NCBI GenBank assembly: GCA_016098155.1
Contig: JAAAJB010000031.1
Location: 1 to 64,000 of the forward strand
Length of the DNA: 64,000 nucleotides
Direction: 5' to 3'
From: Actinomortierella ambigua
Lineage: Eukaryota; Mortierellomycota; Mortierellomycetes; Mortierellales; Mortierellaceae
Made by a program: the position numbers and the translations under genes. The notes beneath the pieces are model-generated. The model was not told the origin of the DNA, did not search any database, and saw only the letters and a program-made list of their open reading frames with translations. Of this stretch, positions 1 to 13,189 are shown in pieces (positions within the stretch are counted from its first letter, which is position 1; every line of letters starts with the position of its first letter).

Positions 1-1
1 C

Positions 2-67
2 TCTATTCCAGCACCCTTGCAACGAGAAGCGGAGGCTGAGGTTCGGCAGTTCAGCCAGAGTACCTGA
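2..67 (+). CDS. possible C-terminal end of a gene entering from the left
   Basis: An open frame from base 2 runs 21 codons to a TGA at 65-67. It encodes a Glu/Ala/Gln-rich helical tail (about SIPAPLQREAEAEVRQFSQST). A plus-strand AATAAA at 191-196 lies about 125 bp downstream, as expected for the 3' end of a gene. The piece is too short to identify. It could equally be chance open frame or part of a 3'UTR. The sequence to the left would decide. Confidence 0.3.
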   Translation, partial: SIPAPLQREAEAEVRQFSQST

Positions 68-190
68 ATGAAGACTTTAAGTGATAATATTTTTTCATAG
101 CATACTAGGCATATTTGATCACATGACTTCCAGTGATGATTGAAACATTTTTTTCATTTTTGACCATTCAAAGTGGCCCGCACCATAGAT

Positions 191-196
191 AATAAA
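191..196 (+). terminator. candidate polyadenylation signal AATAAA (plus strand)
   Basis: An AATAAA hexamer lies downstream of the possible left-edge gene. It sits only about 20 bp from the minus-strand signal of the convergent UNC80 gene, so the two 3'UTRs would overlap. Confidence 0.3.
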
Positions 197-216
197 AGTA
201 TTAAGACAAGTTTGAT

Positions 217-222
217 TTTATT
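217..222 (-). terminator. candidate polyadenylation signal AATAAA (minus strand) of the UNC80-like gene
   Basis: The plus strand reads tttatt, giving AATAAA on the minus strand about 50 bp beyond the TAG stop at 271-273. That is a typical distance for a short fungal 3'UTR. Confidence 0.45.
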
Positions 223-270
223 GTACAAGAGACACGAAGAACGAAAGAAAAATAAGGCATTTTTTGAGGA

Positions 271-3200
271 CTATCTCCTATGGTCATAGTCTTCGGGGTT
301 GACATGTAGGCCAAGCCCCACTACCGCTGCTGGCCCATTAGGGGGTGGCGTTTGCTGTTGTTGTTGTTGTTGGTGATGATGGAATGGCTCAGACTGTCCC
401 TCTAGTGGTGGATGGTCCCAAGATGGAGGTGACTGGCTGTCTTCGTGTGGGGTCGTTACCAGGGGAGGGACATTGAGACGTGGAGAGATGATTGGGATAA
501 GGACATGGTCGTGATTGTGGCTATCGGTGCTCAGGTGCTGTGTAGTAGTAGTGCCTGGTGGTGGTGGTATTGGCGGCGACATGGTGGTGCTAGAGTCCAC
601 CGGTGGTTCACTGACGCTAATAATGATGGGCGGGGTATTTTTGGAGAGCATGGTCGCTGCAGGAGACGATGGGGAGGGGGACGAGGTGCTGCCGCTACCA
701 CCACCACGGGCGCCATCTTGCATCGTTGGAATGATTGTCGTCGTGCCATCAAACGTCTTTGGCTGCTTCTGAGGCGGGGGTGACGCTCCTGAAAACGCAA
801 ACTGTGGGAGAGACGAGGTCGATGCCGTCCTTGAATGGTAGCTGGCCGTACGGCTTTCTGCCGATGCCATAGCTGCAGGTGCTGCTGCAGCTGTCCCGTG
901 AGCAGGACCAGCAGGTTCGAAACGGTCTCGGCGACCTTCCATGAACAATGATGGACTGGCTGCAGCGGGGGAAGGCTGGTCTTCGTGGAAGACCACACTC
1001 TTGAGCTGTTTGGCCTTGGATGAGAACGACAGGCGACTGTGCCGACGACCATCCTTCTTGGCCGCTGTCATTGGCTGAAGCTGTTGTTGTTGTTGTTGTT
1101 GTTGCTGCTGATCTCCACCGACATGGCTCTGTACACCTCGACCGTCGCCGTCTTGGAGGACAATAACCGGGTTCAATTCGGGATCTACCCCCGGTGCAAT
1201 CCGTCGACTGGTTCCGCCGCCGTGGATGTCATCCGCATGAGCGTCAGGTCGACCTGGAGTACGCTCGGGCTCGGGTACGTGGTCAAGATTTTGGTGCTGG
1301 TGCTGGTGAGGATGCGTGAGGTTCGTCACAGAGGTGTTGTCCGGCATCTCGTCTGTTGGTGGTGCGTATGATAAGCTTTGGTCACTTTCCCGAGTGTTGC
1401 TTCGTTGAAGGAGTGTGTTGGCCAATAGCGTCGCCATGCCTCCACTGATTGGCTGATGGTGCAGACTTTGCTGTTGCTGGAGCCTCTCTCTCTCCCTCTC
1501 TCTCTCCCTTTCTCTCTCCTGCTGGGCAACAATCTTGCGGTAGCCGGGTACAAACGTCGCGGGGAAGGCCACCATAACCAATCGTGCCTCCTCTTCCAGA
1601 CTCTCCATCATCAACTGGATGCGTGTCTGACGTCCGCTGAGATTGAATCCCACTCGCCCTTGCGTTGGTAGGTTGCACCATTGACTCATCTTCGTCGTAG
1701 CCGCCCCATCCTCCCTTAGATGAGCAGAGGGTAGGTCTGGCCTTGGGCTTCTACTAGACAAACTGGCTCCTCCTCCCCCTACTGCTGCTGCAGATGTGTT
1801 CAACCTAGGTGAAGCTGGAGCTATCCGCTGAGGCGTGGGTGTGGTGATGATACGGGGTTTGAGGATGCTTCGTCGCTTCTTCTTGGGCGTCTGATCAGCC
1901 GATGGTTCTTCTGCGGAAGACGGGTTTAGAGTCGTCGCGACTGCTGGAACATTGGTATCATGCTGCTGCTGCTGTTGGCGTTGGGTCAGCATCTCAAAAG
2001 TCGCATTCGTCTCCTTGTCGGAAGGCAAAGGCTGTGACGGAGCAGGCAACAGTACGTCCGTTTGAATCTCGATGGCTGGCAATGTGAATGACTGGTGACT
2101 CGACTCGTCTTTCACAGCCCCATCGTCACTCGAATGAATGTTGATCACAGGAAGCGATGTGATCACCGACAGACGCCTGGACGCCACCGTCGATGCCTTT
2201 GGTGAAAGCAGCTGATTTGTGGGCGACAATTGCCTGTCCTTCTCTTGCTCTCCCTTCAGAGTGCTTGGTCCTGCATGGTTCCGCCGGTTCATCGAGGGGC
2301 TGTCTACTACCAACTTGGGTAGGTTGAGATAGTCCATGGAAGATGGTCGTACAATGCTGCTTACTCCATTCGGAGAATCCGCTCTGCCGATGCCAACACC
2401 TACGCTTGTCGGTGTTACTACCACGGCATCGTCCTTACCCTGATCAGCACGTGTCGAAGGCAAAGGTGTGGCTTGAAACGTCGACGGCAGCACTACGGGC
2501 GGTGGACTCTGAAACTCTCGACCCTCGGGCTCCTCTGCGATGTCGGCCAAGCTCGACATGGTACTGGCATGCGATCCGCTCCTTCGAAGTGGCACCACAG
2601 CTGCGCTGATCGGACTCAATTGCAGTGGAGAGGGCGGAGCCACTGGGAGCAGCATGGGTGAAGGGGATGGCGACAGGCCCAGCAATGGTGGAGCTGGCTG
2701 CGGTGGTGGCTGTAGACCCTGTGAGCTAGGGACGCTCAAAAGTGGGCCATGCGGCGGAAGAGGGACTGTCACCGGGGTGATCCCAGGGCTACCAGAGCTC
2801 TCTTCAAGACTTGGCCTTCCACTGCTGTTTCCACTTGCGCTGCCAGGACTCGGAGGAGGAATCGGAAGAAAGGAAGAGGATCCAATTCCACCTGAAATAT
2901 CCCCCGATGATGCAGCTGCACGAAGCGCTGCCTCACGAGCCAAGAACATGGCACCAAAACCAGGGCTGACAGGAGGGCGTTCATAGCGTTCACCAGGGAT
3001 AAGAAACTGGCGGTCGTGCTGCGAATAAGCCGCCAAGCTGTTGATGCTACCGCCGCTGGCACCAGAGGGCCGTAAAGCATGCGCATCGCCTGCCAAGCTT
3101 CCTGGTGGTGCGGATGGTCCTGTGCCTGCCAATTCTGGCTCTGCATGAAAACTGGGAAAACGACGCATGGAGCCTGACCTTTGAGGTCGCGAGGACGATA

Positions 3201-6200
3201 ATGTGGGCCGTTGAGTCAGCGCAGGATCTACCTTGGCATCCTCCGAGCCCAAGAGCATGACACGGACATGACGCAGTGCTCGATTCGCACGTTCGACCAG
3301 TACGGCAGGTACTTCGCCTACGTGTTCGCTGCTGAGTGGCTGATGTTGCTTGGATCCCGTACCATGCGGATGCGCTGTCTGCTGGTGGAGAGGCTGACCT
3401 GGCTGTACGCTTTCTCGAGAATTCGATGGCGCGGTAGAAAAACGTTCCGACTTCCAGTCCTGGAGAGACGTTTTCGGCGCCGCTGCCGACACTCGCGACA
3501 GCCGTGACGCCGATGGAGCCATGGTCGACACAGGCTTCAAAGGTTGCTCATACGATGGCCTCATCGAGGAGGCCTGCGTGACATCGCTCTGATTGCTCCA
3601 GCTCTTCCATTGGTTGCGGCGCTCCTGTCGACCTGCTCGTCGCTGCTCGGGGCCTTGTCCCTTCACATCCTGGGCAGACTCGCTACGTCCTTTACCCTTG
3701 GAAGGAAACTGTGGTGGTTGCGTTGGTACATACGGAGAAGACAGTCGACCAGAAGAGTGATACCCATGGAGGGACGATTGGCTTCCTGACAATGGACCCA
3801 CCGATGGCGAAGGCCAATAAAATGCAGGCGTGTTCGGTCCAGAACTATTGGCTGAGCGGTCTCCTCGATGTGATGCCATCATGTATCCGCTGCTGTCGCC
3901 ATCGCCTCCTCCAGCGCCGCGTGCTACTATGCCATAGCTGTCCACAATACCTAGTTGCTCGTACATGAGTGGTCGCATGAAAACATACAGGGGCAGCCGA
4001 GCGTATACCACAGTCTCCAGGAACGACCATAAAATGAAGCCAAGAGACGTCGTTGGTAGCATGTCCAATGTGAGGTCGGATGGGTCAGCCACTGAAGGAT
4101 CACCTCTCCCTCCGCGGAGTGTTGTGGAGCGCTGCAATGTGAATGGGGCGGCCTGAGAGCCAGAGCCGCCGGCGATGGGTGTGGTAGCAGAAGAAAGCTC
4201 GTTCTGCATACGCTCTTGAGGCGTCTGATGGAAGAAACTCATCTGACCGCCTTCGCCGTAAGGTGTAGCTGGGAAGGGAGTCATGGGCACTGGTGTCATG
4301 GGCATCGGGGACGACGGGTTGGAGACCGTGCCAGCCACACCCGGTTTCAGTTGACTCGAAAACATTGTGAGCGTGTAGTGGTCCAAGAGGGCATGGTGGC
4401 CAGCAAAGTAGCGTTGTACGAACTGGAAGATGGCGAGCCAATAGCCAGGTTGGGTCGTGATGAACTGCTCTCCTCGGACAAGGATTATCCTCAGCGCAAT
4501 AAAGTTGATGATCAGGGCTGGAGTGGCATTCATCGTCGTGCTCATGACAGCTGCGGGGGGCGCAGAGGATGTCGTGGTTTGGTGTGCTTGGGGTTGGCTC
4601 CGTTGAAAAGGATTCGGCGTTGGCGGTACACGGGGCGACTGAGCATCGTGTGAGAACATCATTTCCTGCGACCGTGCTAAGAAAGGGTTGGGTGTCGACG
4701 GTACAAGACCCGGTGTCGGTGGGATCACAGGTGCCGTGGATCTCCTGAAACGAGGAGTGCGAGGTGTCATAGCCTCTAGAGGAGTTTGACGAATGGCGCT
4801 CTTGGTCGCGTTCAACACTGGTGCCCAAAGGCCGGGCGATCTCCTTGTTCTATGCACCAACAACGTTGGGTCATGCTCGCAGGCGCGGATGGTAAGACGT
4901 AACATTCGTAACCAAAATTGGGCAGACACCACATCGGTAGCAACGCGCGCATCTCGATTCGGGCGGAAGCGAAGGCAAATCGGAATCACAAAGTGCGCGA
5001 TGAACATAGGGGACCCCTCCATCCTCTCCAACTCGTGAATGGTATCCATATCAGAGTGGTGAATCAACTCAACGATGAGTTGGGCGAGCGCGTCGCAAAA
5101 CTTTGAATGCGATCCAGTATTGTTCTTCTTCCGCCAGTCGTCTCGACGACTAAGACCAAGACCGACGCACACCACCTTGTCGTGTATCACCTTTGCGAGT
5201 TCACAACGACCTCGGAGATATTCGTGGGTGTCAGTAGCAATCAAGCGCAGGCATTGCAGGAACCCAGTCCAGTCCATGGTCAAATAGTGCGTCTTGAAGA
5301 CCGGGACAAACTGGTAAACAAAATGCAACACAACGTTGTAGCGATCCTTCACCGGTCCTCTGCCAAGCAGAATTCCTTCCACATAATCCTTGAGCCAATC
5401 CGTCGAGCACGAGGCATTAATCGAGTGGTAGTCTTTGAGGATCGACCGGGCGATATTGGTGGCCTCCTGATATTGTGCTTGAGTCAACCTACCTCCCAGT
5501 TTGCAGTACACCTGCAATAGCACCAGAAACTCGTGCTTGATCGCCACTCGGTCGTTTTGCACCCACGACTTTCCCTTGACAGCCTGTGCCTCGGGGATAC
5601 AGGTCTCACATAGGGAGTAGCGACTTGTCTCATTGAACGGATCCTCCTTGACATCACGCGGCAACATCGGCGGCATCTTGAAGTTGGCAGCCACCAGAGG
5701 CTTTGAGTTGTTGGCGAAGGGGCCATACAGCGTGATCAGAGAGTCAAAACCTCGTCGGACAAGATCCTCATGGTGTTTCCAGAAGTACGGCAGCATTAGT
5801 TGGTACGCCCTCATGAACTGTTCAGACCTGAGTGAGCCAGGGTCGAAGGCGATCACAGACAAGAACAGCTTGCACGCGTCCTCGACAGAGAAACTCTCGC
5901 GATAAATAAGAGTGCTTGTCTGAAAGAGCCTGGTATGCTGTGGAATGAAACTCGCCATCCACTGCGGAAGCTCCAAGATGGCCTTGCCATGCGCACTGTT
6001 CGACAACGGCTCTGCAAGGCTCTGCAATCCAAAGGCATCCACATATCCTGCATCGGGGTCAGCTAGTGCCTCGAAGAAGGCAAACAGCCGACGCGCCATG
6101 ATTTTTGTACGGGCTTCGGTCGATGAGCATTGCCGGAGCATCAAAGGTACAATAGATCCAAGGCTCTGAAGAACAAAGGCCTCTTGATGGATGAGGTAAA

Positions 6201-9200
6201 ACCGATGAAAAACCGCATTCAGTGTGTCGCAAACTCGAGGCAATCGCTCAGCATCGCAGTACATCTTGAACAAGGCAGGAAAGATGAGATTGTAACCATT
6301 CTGATAGGCGAAGAACCGACGCATCTGCGTCGCAGCCGTCAGATAGACATCGAGCGCTTGACCGAGGATACCGAAATCGTACCCATACTCGAGCAGGATA
6401 ACGTTCACGCCGTTGAAAAGGTTCATCAGCTGCAGTCGATCGGCGTAGTTCTTGTTGAGCCGCTTGAAGAGCTTGTAGAGGAACCGGAGCCACAACCGAG
6501 CCCTGAGCGCTCCCAAAGAGGCAATGGTCTGCTCTTGGGGAGTCTGTCGGATGGCATACCGTAATCCTAGTCGCTCAGCATCCGCCAGATACTGGTTGTC
6601 CTCCATTCTCGGAGCTGCGTTGGTGTCATCTAGCTTCGGCATCCGGTTGTATCGACCAATGCAGCGGTTGATATTGTATAGCTCAGTTGGGTATCGGACC
6701 AGAAAGCTGGTCATGAAGCGGATTTGGTTGATATTTGTCAATGCCATCCGGAAGAGCTCAAGTGGAATGCTGAGGTGGTTGAACTGGTGACGATAATTGG
6801 TGAGCCGTGTCGGGAACATGGATTCTGGTTGCAAGCCCGGACGGAACCAGAAGGAGCCAAGAGTGCCAAGAAACTGATCCAGCTTGTTGCGCTTGAAATC
6901 CTTGAGAACAATGTCGTTGGTAGACGCAACCACAGATGCCAACAAAGGCATAACGGCCTCCAGCTGCTCGGCAGCCAGAGGTCTATCCGACCTTTGGTAC
7001 CAGCGCAACAGTCCGAACAGATGGTTGAAAAGTCCGAATGCAAATCCTGGTGGTAGCTGGGCCGTTGAGTAGATGAGTGCGTGAAGACGGTTGAAGAGCT
7101 CAACTTGACGTGTCGAATCAGCGTAGGTAATCTCCGTAAAGAAGAACCGCAGGAACACGATTGGCTCGTTCCGCATCAAATCCTGCATGAAGACTCTCGC
7201 CATTGTCCTAATACCAACCAGGTTGTCGTCGATGAGGTCGATGACACACAGGTTGAGCGAATTGATGACGGGAATCACAACTGCAGCGTGCTTGCTCTTG
7301 GGTTGAGTCGTATAGGCCTTGCCAAAGTTGTGAAGCGTCTCGTACTCCTCATCCAAGTATCCCGACCACAGTAGCGCCAGTGGTGTCTGCTCTCGTCGAA
7401 TGAGCTCAATCTCATGCTTGTCCTTCTCGCCCCAATTCATCTCCTGGAAACGACTGCGGATGTCGGCAGGGAAGTTGCTCGCATCCTTGAGCTTTGTCAG
7501 CCATCGAGGCTCATCCATGGTGTACCGGTTACTGCCAACATCAGAAGGAACAAAGGGTAGCTGGGTGGCCACTTGACGGAAAGGTCCTTTAGAAGATGGG
7601 TCGATCACAAACGGCTGAGACGTGAGGACATTGCGATGGGAAAACATCTCCTTTAGTCGCTCTACTGTTGCCAGCCGTTTCATTGGATTGGGGCTATTGG
7701 AGAAAAAAATGGATTTAACATGGAAGGGGTCATATATCAGTAAAAAAACAAAATGAACAAATAAAGTGAAGTATACGCTCCAATTGGGTGAGAGATAAGG
7801 AAAATTCCAGAGAATCAGTATCGGCAACACATACCCATAGAGCTCGTTTGTCACCATCGCAAAGATCATTTTGGGAGCCACATCGGCACACTTGATAAAA
7901 AGGAATGAGGCCGATGTAGCAACCTTTGGTCGTGCATCAAGGAGGTACGTGTTCCACAACGGAGACGCCAAAGCGATGTATTCGCTGGTCGTGATTGTCG
8001 ATTGGACAGCAATGAGTGATGTCAACAGAGCCACCGACTCGTCCAGTTCCAGCGACAGGAATTGATCCAGTCGATTTACTCGACCAGGGACAGTCGTGGG
8101 CTTCTTGAACGGATTGTGGGGTTTGGCTTCCAGCGGGTCCCTCAGCATGGAGGCCTCGCCTACATTCAGAGACATTATCGCCGCCTGCGCATTGCGTGCA
8201 TTTCTCTATAAAATAGCAGATAATGATCCGTTCGGTCCATGAGTACGTGACATTGTCATCTTGGAAAAGGAATCATTTGGTGAGTCGTACTTATGTCCTA
8301 CCTCTCGGGTCAGGTTATCCACGTTGCTATATACGTGCTTGATACGAAGAAACATGGTCTCCGAAATGCCCAGCTCGATCATGTCGTTTGCTGTCTTCTG
8401 TTCTGGTGGCAAGGCATAGTTGGTCGCCCAGTCAATAACGCGAATAAGCCATCCAGGACGATGAATTGTCTTGCATAACGTTCGAATCAGAAAGAAGATG
8501 ACACACAACAACACTCGAATTGGCCGCGGAGCCAAGATGCGCTGCTCCTATGTTGTACAACAAGAAATGTCAGGAAAAAGGTGCCGTTGTCGCTGACAGG
8601 ACAACACAAGACAGATGCATGACTTTGCGACCACGTCTTAGCCCCACAGGATGGCGACATACCTTTGCGATCAAATAGATTCCTAGCTTGCGCTCCAATT
8701 CAATCAAGAACATCTTGCCGATCTCAATGTCATGGTACTGGTCGCTCCGTGATAACTGCTTAATGGCATGGACAAACTCGAGGATAATGATACATTGACC
8801 AAGAGTACAAGATCCCCACCGCAGATCCTCATTCACTGCATCCTTCGTCGGCCGATCATGACCCACATCAGTCATGATGATCACGCACATCATGTCGGTG
8901 TCACGCATAAAGATGTCGACTGGACTGAGATGTCGCTGCAAGCAGGAGAGGATACAGAGATAATCAGTCACCGTCTGAGTCGAGTCGGATGCCACACATG
9001 CCATCATTGGTCGAAAGAATGCTGCGCGCCGGTATATCGACAACTGACAAAGAAGGCGCGTCAGGTTCTCTTCCTTTGGCGGTTGGTGAACAATGAGTTT
9101 CTATTAAAAAATGCATTATTCGGCGTGAGTGTTGATTGGTAAGCAAAACTATAATGTGTATGAGTGAATGGGTGGGGGGGGGTAAAGATCTGTCTTACTT

Positions 9201-11535
9201 GAAAGAACGTTCTTAGTGTGTCTTTGAGAATGGCAACGCTGATAGCGTCGCGACTTCCAAGACTGAGTCGATGGTACATGTTGACAACTCGAGGCAAAGC
9301 CCCACTCTCAATCTATACATTTCGATAAAACGGGAGTGGGGTGAGTGGAAAGCTGCATTGTGAGGAACAGTAAACCATAACGAGGGATGAATTGGTTGTT
9401 TCACCTAAGGTTGGAGCCTACCTGCTTGCGTAATTGCTGGATGATTTTGAGCTGGAAGCCTTGATCCCACAGGTCGTCAAAGTATTGCCGAGTCAACTTG
9501 AGTAATGGGTCGGGTGCATCGTGGACAAACGAATAGTCTAGCGATGTTGATCCGACCCGGGGTATAAAGTTTTCTCCGCTGACTTTTGGGCTGACTGGGG
9601 ATTTCCGTGAATGTGGTGAAGGCAGTGGGTGGTCGTTATTGTCGGCATCTAGAGGGTGCTGTCGCGTTGGAATAGGTGGAAGAGCAGCATTTGGTTCTGA
9701 AACTTGATGCCCTGTCCCTCCTCGCAGATGCTCAGAGGTGTCAAATGAGAGTCGGGCTGGAGATTTTTTGCGATATTGAATCGAAAACAGAACCAAAGAG
9801 GTCTTCACTAATGCGTCAATGGCCTTGTCAGAGAAAATACCCTCCAGGCCTGCCGGAGGAAGCGATTTCGCGATGAACGTTGCGAGGCCAAGGACGATGG
9901 TTCTCATGGAATCCGAGTAGTCATCGACGGAGATGGGAAAAAACAGGATCAGGTCACTCGCCGCGTGGGCAAAGATCGTAACAGCGTCGTCAAGGGCGTT
10001 GGCCTCTAAGGCGCATGTTGACTCCCAGTATTTCTATCACAGTCAAAAATCAAGGTTAGCGTCGTAGCCGTCCACCTCCAGGTTATTGCTCTCGAGAAAA
10101 TGACCATTTGACATACCGGCAATAGTTCCTGAGTCAGCAAAGTCAAGACTTGGATATCTTGGAAACGCAGACATTCCATCAGCGCTTCCAAGAACACGAC
10201 ACGCGCCTTTTCTTCAACTTCTGCTTGCTGTCGTTGCTTCTTGTTGCCCAGTGCAAGGTCGCCCTTCTCAAGCCGCTCCATAAGATTGGTGATGGCGTCC
10301 CCGACGATTGGGCTCTGCTCACTAGAGGCAAGTGCCCGTTGTTCAGCTAGCAGGGATACAGCCGAACCAAGGAGCAACTGGATATTGCGAGGGGCAAGTG
10401 GTAATGAAGGCGAGGACGGCAACTTGACGAGAAGCGTCTGAACCAAGTTCCATACCCGCCGCTTATCGCAATTGTATTGGCTAGATAGAAGGCCAAGCAG
10501 CCATGAGACTTCCTGCAGGTCGTTAATATCGCTGACAAAAGGATAGAGAGCACGCATTCGCTCGTAGAGATCCAGCACGCGAGTCGACTCGAGCACTATA
10601 AGTGGTAAAGATGATACGTCAGTTTGCATGCAGAATTTTCGATGCGATCTTTCTTCGTAAACTTGCCCCTTGTGGTTGGTGGTCGCACCTGATAAAGGAC
10701 TCTCTCTATTGGCGCGAAGCATCCCGCCGAGTTCTTTCAAGATATCTTCTTTGAAAGGCACCTCCACCGTCAGAATTTTCCATCGCGAAAGTGTCTCTGA
10801 TAGCTCGGCAAGAAATAGCATGTCCGGAGTAATTATGTCTGTAGTAGGCGTAGTGATGTTGTAGGAAGCGCCAGGCATGAAGCTCCTCGTCGTCTCTGCT
10901 CGGATACGTGCGCCAGTCCGTGGCCGCTGATTTTGTGTCATATCTGCAGCATGGCGTGCAAGAACCTTTTCGATCTCCTTCTCCATCCGTCGCAGATGCG
11001 TTCGCTGCTCTACAACCGTCTTAAACCCCAGGACGCCTCGGAGTCCGCCACCAAACGCCGCTCCTGTCATCTCGACAGCTGTCGGCGCATTCGACGAGAA
11101 GGCGCTACCTCGACGTTGTTCAGTCAGCCCGCTTGGTCCTGGCAGCGGCGGTAAAGTCGCTGCTACGCTTTTACCCTTCTGCAGGGAGCTTGATGACGCG
11201 CCGATGGCTCCAGACAACGACGGAGCTGTTGCAGCTTGAAGGATGCGGGCTGGTTCGTCGGAGGGTGTGCTGGGTGGCTGTGGATCTTTCAAGGGCCCTA
11301 TCATCCTCGCCCTCACCTTGGCCCAATTCCGCTCACTCGAACGAGGAAGTGTCGTTGGCAGTGGTTGAGCTGGAGGAGAGTCCATTCGACGGACCTGCTG
11401 GAGGGGGATGGGTTCCTCTACAGCAGGCTTCGGCATGACGCCTATTGAAGGCTGCTGGCCTTTTGTGTCACCTATTCCATTGGGGGACGTGGGACGATTG
11501 TTCGTTGGATGACCCCCCGCCTGAGCGAGGTTCAT
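271..11535 (-). CDS. UNC80: UNC80 homologue, large cation-channel-complex subunit
   Basis: In animals UNC80 is a very large helical-repeat protein that, with UNC79, binds and regulates the sodium-leak channel NALCN, the relative of fungal Cch1. Seven exons were inferred: 11535-10117, 10033-9422, 9312-9199, 9100-8663, 8547-8302, 8205-7835 and 7693-271, all phases consistent. They give about 3540 residues; human UNC80 has about 3260. Resemblance seen by eye: residues about 1200-1240 (VVIPVINSLN, then a VFLRFFFTEIT block), about 1495-1580 (FNG, then GYNLIFPALFKMY and HRFYLIHQEAFVLQSL), about 1670 (FSVEDACKLFLSVIAF) and about 2295 (FILWSFLETVVYARLPLYVF). After residue about 2330 the chain is low complexity, with Ser/Pro-rich, polyGln and Arg-Glu stretches. 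The first about 170 residues also look disordered. The start is the first in-frame ATG of exon 1. Further introns inside the long last exon cannot be excluded. Confidence 0.82.
1483..1520. repeat. coding CT/GA microsatellite encoding an Arg-Glu dipeptide run
   Basis: A CT-rich microsatellite on the plus strand lies inside the UNC80-like last exon. On the coding strand it reads GAGAGA and encodes an alternating Arg-Glu run followed by glutamines. It probably varies in length between strains. Confidence 0.7.
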
Positions 11536-13189
11536 TCTGTGAGGAGACTACCGTGGTTGATATAAGATGGCGGGATGCAAAGAGTGAGAGAGGGAAAATG
11601 GGGGGGGGGAAGGGCTCGGGAGTGGGAAAATGTGTGGGAATGCGGGAGAAATGACTGAGAGAGAGAAAGAGGAGCGAGATTCAGTGGCATCAGGCAGATG
11701 CATGCAACTGAAATTGTCCAACCCACCCAACCACATACCCCTCTTTAGAGGAGAGAGGGCGGTTGGGCCAAGGGGGGGGAGGGGGGGGCAATTTCTGATT
11801 TGAGGTGAGTTGAGCAAATGAGGCCACTCCGACTGATCATCCCGCACCCCCGTACCTTGATTGCCATTTTTGGCCAGGGGGGATCTAACGACGCTATGCG
11901 TGAAACCCAGACTGGGAACTAAACACACGCGCGTCGCCAGCAACCGCAGCGGGGAGAGGACGCCCCTTCATCTCCAGAGATATCACAATATCTTACACTT
12001 TGTCCTTCATCGTCTTGGACTCTGACCTCAATGTTGTCAAAACGAATTGTTTCATCTCTGAAGTCTACTCTGGGGCAGACTGCGTTGATCGGAAGGCTGG
12101 TATAAACCGAAAACAGGAACAGGCGAACGACTTGCCGAAAACCAAAAAAAAAAAAAAAAGGTAGCTGATTAACCCCACGAATCTAGATCTAGTCCCCATG
12201 TCGCTTTATCTCACACTGCCCCTTCAATAGGTGTGCTATTTTGAAAGTGGGACCTTTGGATCTCGTGCCGCGCGGGAGAAGGCCTAGTAAAAATAGTGTA
12301 GTAGTAGTAACAGTGTAGTAGTCAGGGTGGAGTCCGTCTCGTTACATGGTGGCCACCCGGTCTACTCATTCGGCTTCTAACCATTCTTGATCTCAACCGG
12401 AATTCGGTGGCCATCATTTTCCCACACAGAACGCTTGGCAGACATCCTCCTATATGACCTGGCGGAGGAACCACTATCTCGACGGTCATCCCTTGTTTCG
12501 TTGGTGATTTCCTTGGGTTCTTGGACCAAGACTACGAATCCCGGTACCTGTTGGAGCTGCGTCTTGAAAAGGAGCAAGTCGAAACGTGAGAGACAGAGAC
12601 GGAGAAATAGACAAAGAGATAGAAAAAGAGAAAGAGAGAGAGAGAGGAAAAAAAAGTCTTAAATACCACGGCAAGCCCCTTCCTCGCCTTTTTGTCCGTT
12701 GCACATCGCCCATTTCATATCATTCCTCCCCCTTTCCTTGGCACTCTTTCCCCCTTTCTTCGTGCTTCGTTGGCTACCTACCAACTCTCTCGCTGCCTCT
12801 CTCTCGTTGACTCCTCAACCACCTCCTGTGAGCGTCAACAGCAAGCTCAAAGGTTTATCCAGCCCATTTGTTGGATCAAGCTTCATGAAAGCCTTCTGAA
12901 GGGCATTTTACCCGCATCTTGACTGTATTTCCACCCTCTATCCCACATATCGAGAGGTTTTCCTACCATACCTCTCCATCCTCAGTTGTTCACATCCAAA
13001 TCCTTTGATTCTCTGCACAGCGCTCATCGCCACGTTTCCATTGTGCTCAAGTCCACCACATCACCGTATTGTTCCTGAAAAAGCGAGTTATTCTCCCGCA
13101 CCTCACTTCGATCTTGCAGCCCCCCTCGTACCTCGTACCCCCCACACACCAACTCTCTTTCCCTTTCCTTCCATTCTACCCTTGGCATC
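11536..13189. other. divergent intergenic region between UNC80-like and His-terminal surface protein genes
   Basis: This stretch holds the promoters of both flanking genes. It contains an A16 run at 12144-12159, G-rich homopolymers near 11601-11609 and 11772-11787, a GA-rich tract at about 12585-12655, and a long CT-rich stretch from about 12720 to the downstream ATG. No convincing gene, tRNA or TATA element was seen. Confidence 0.5.
12585..12655. repeat. GA-rich microsatellite
   Basis: An imperfect GA/GAAA tract (gagagacagagac, then agagaaagagagagagagagg). It lies about 540 bp upstream of the ATG at 13190 in non-coding DNA. Confidence 0.7.

Noticed and set aside
445..783. Open frames antisense to the UNC80-like last exon
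   Set aside because: Low-complexity frames in the shadow of a long conserved gene on the other strand.
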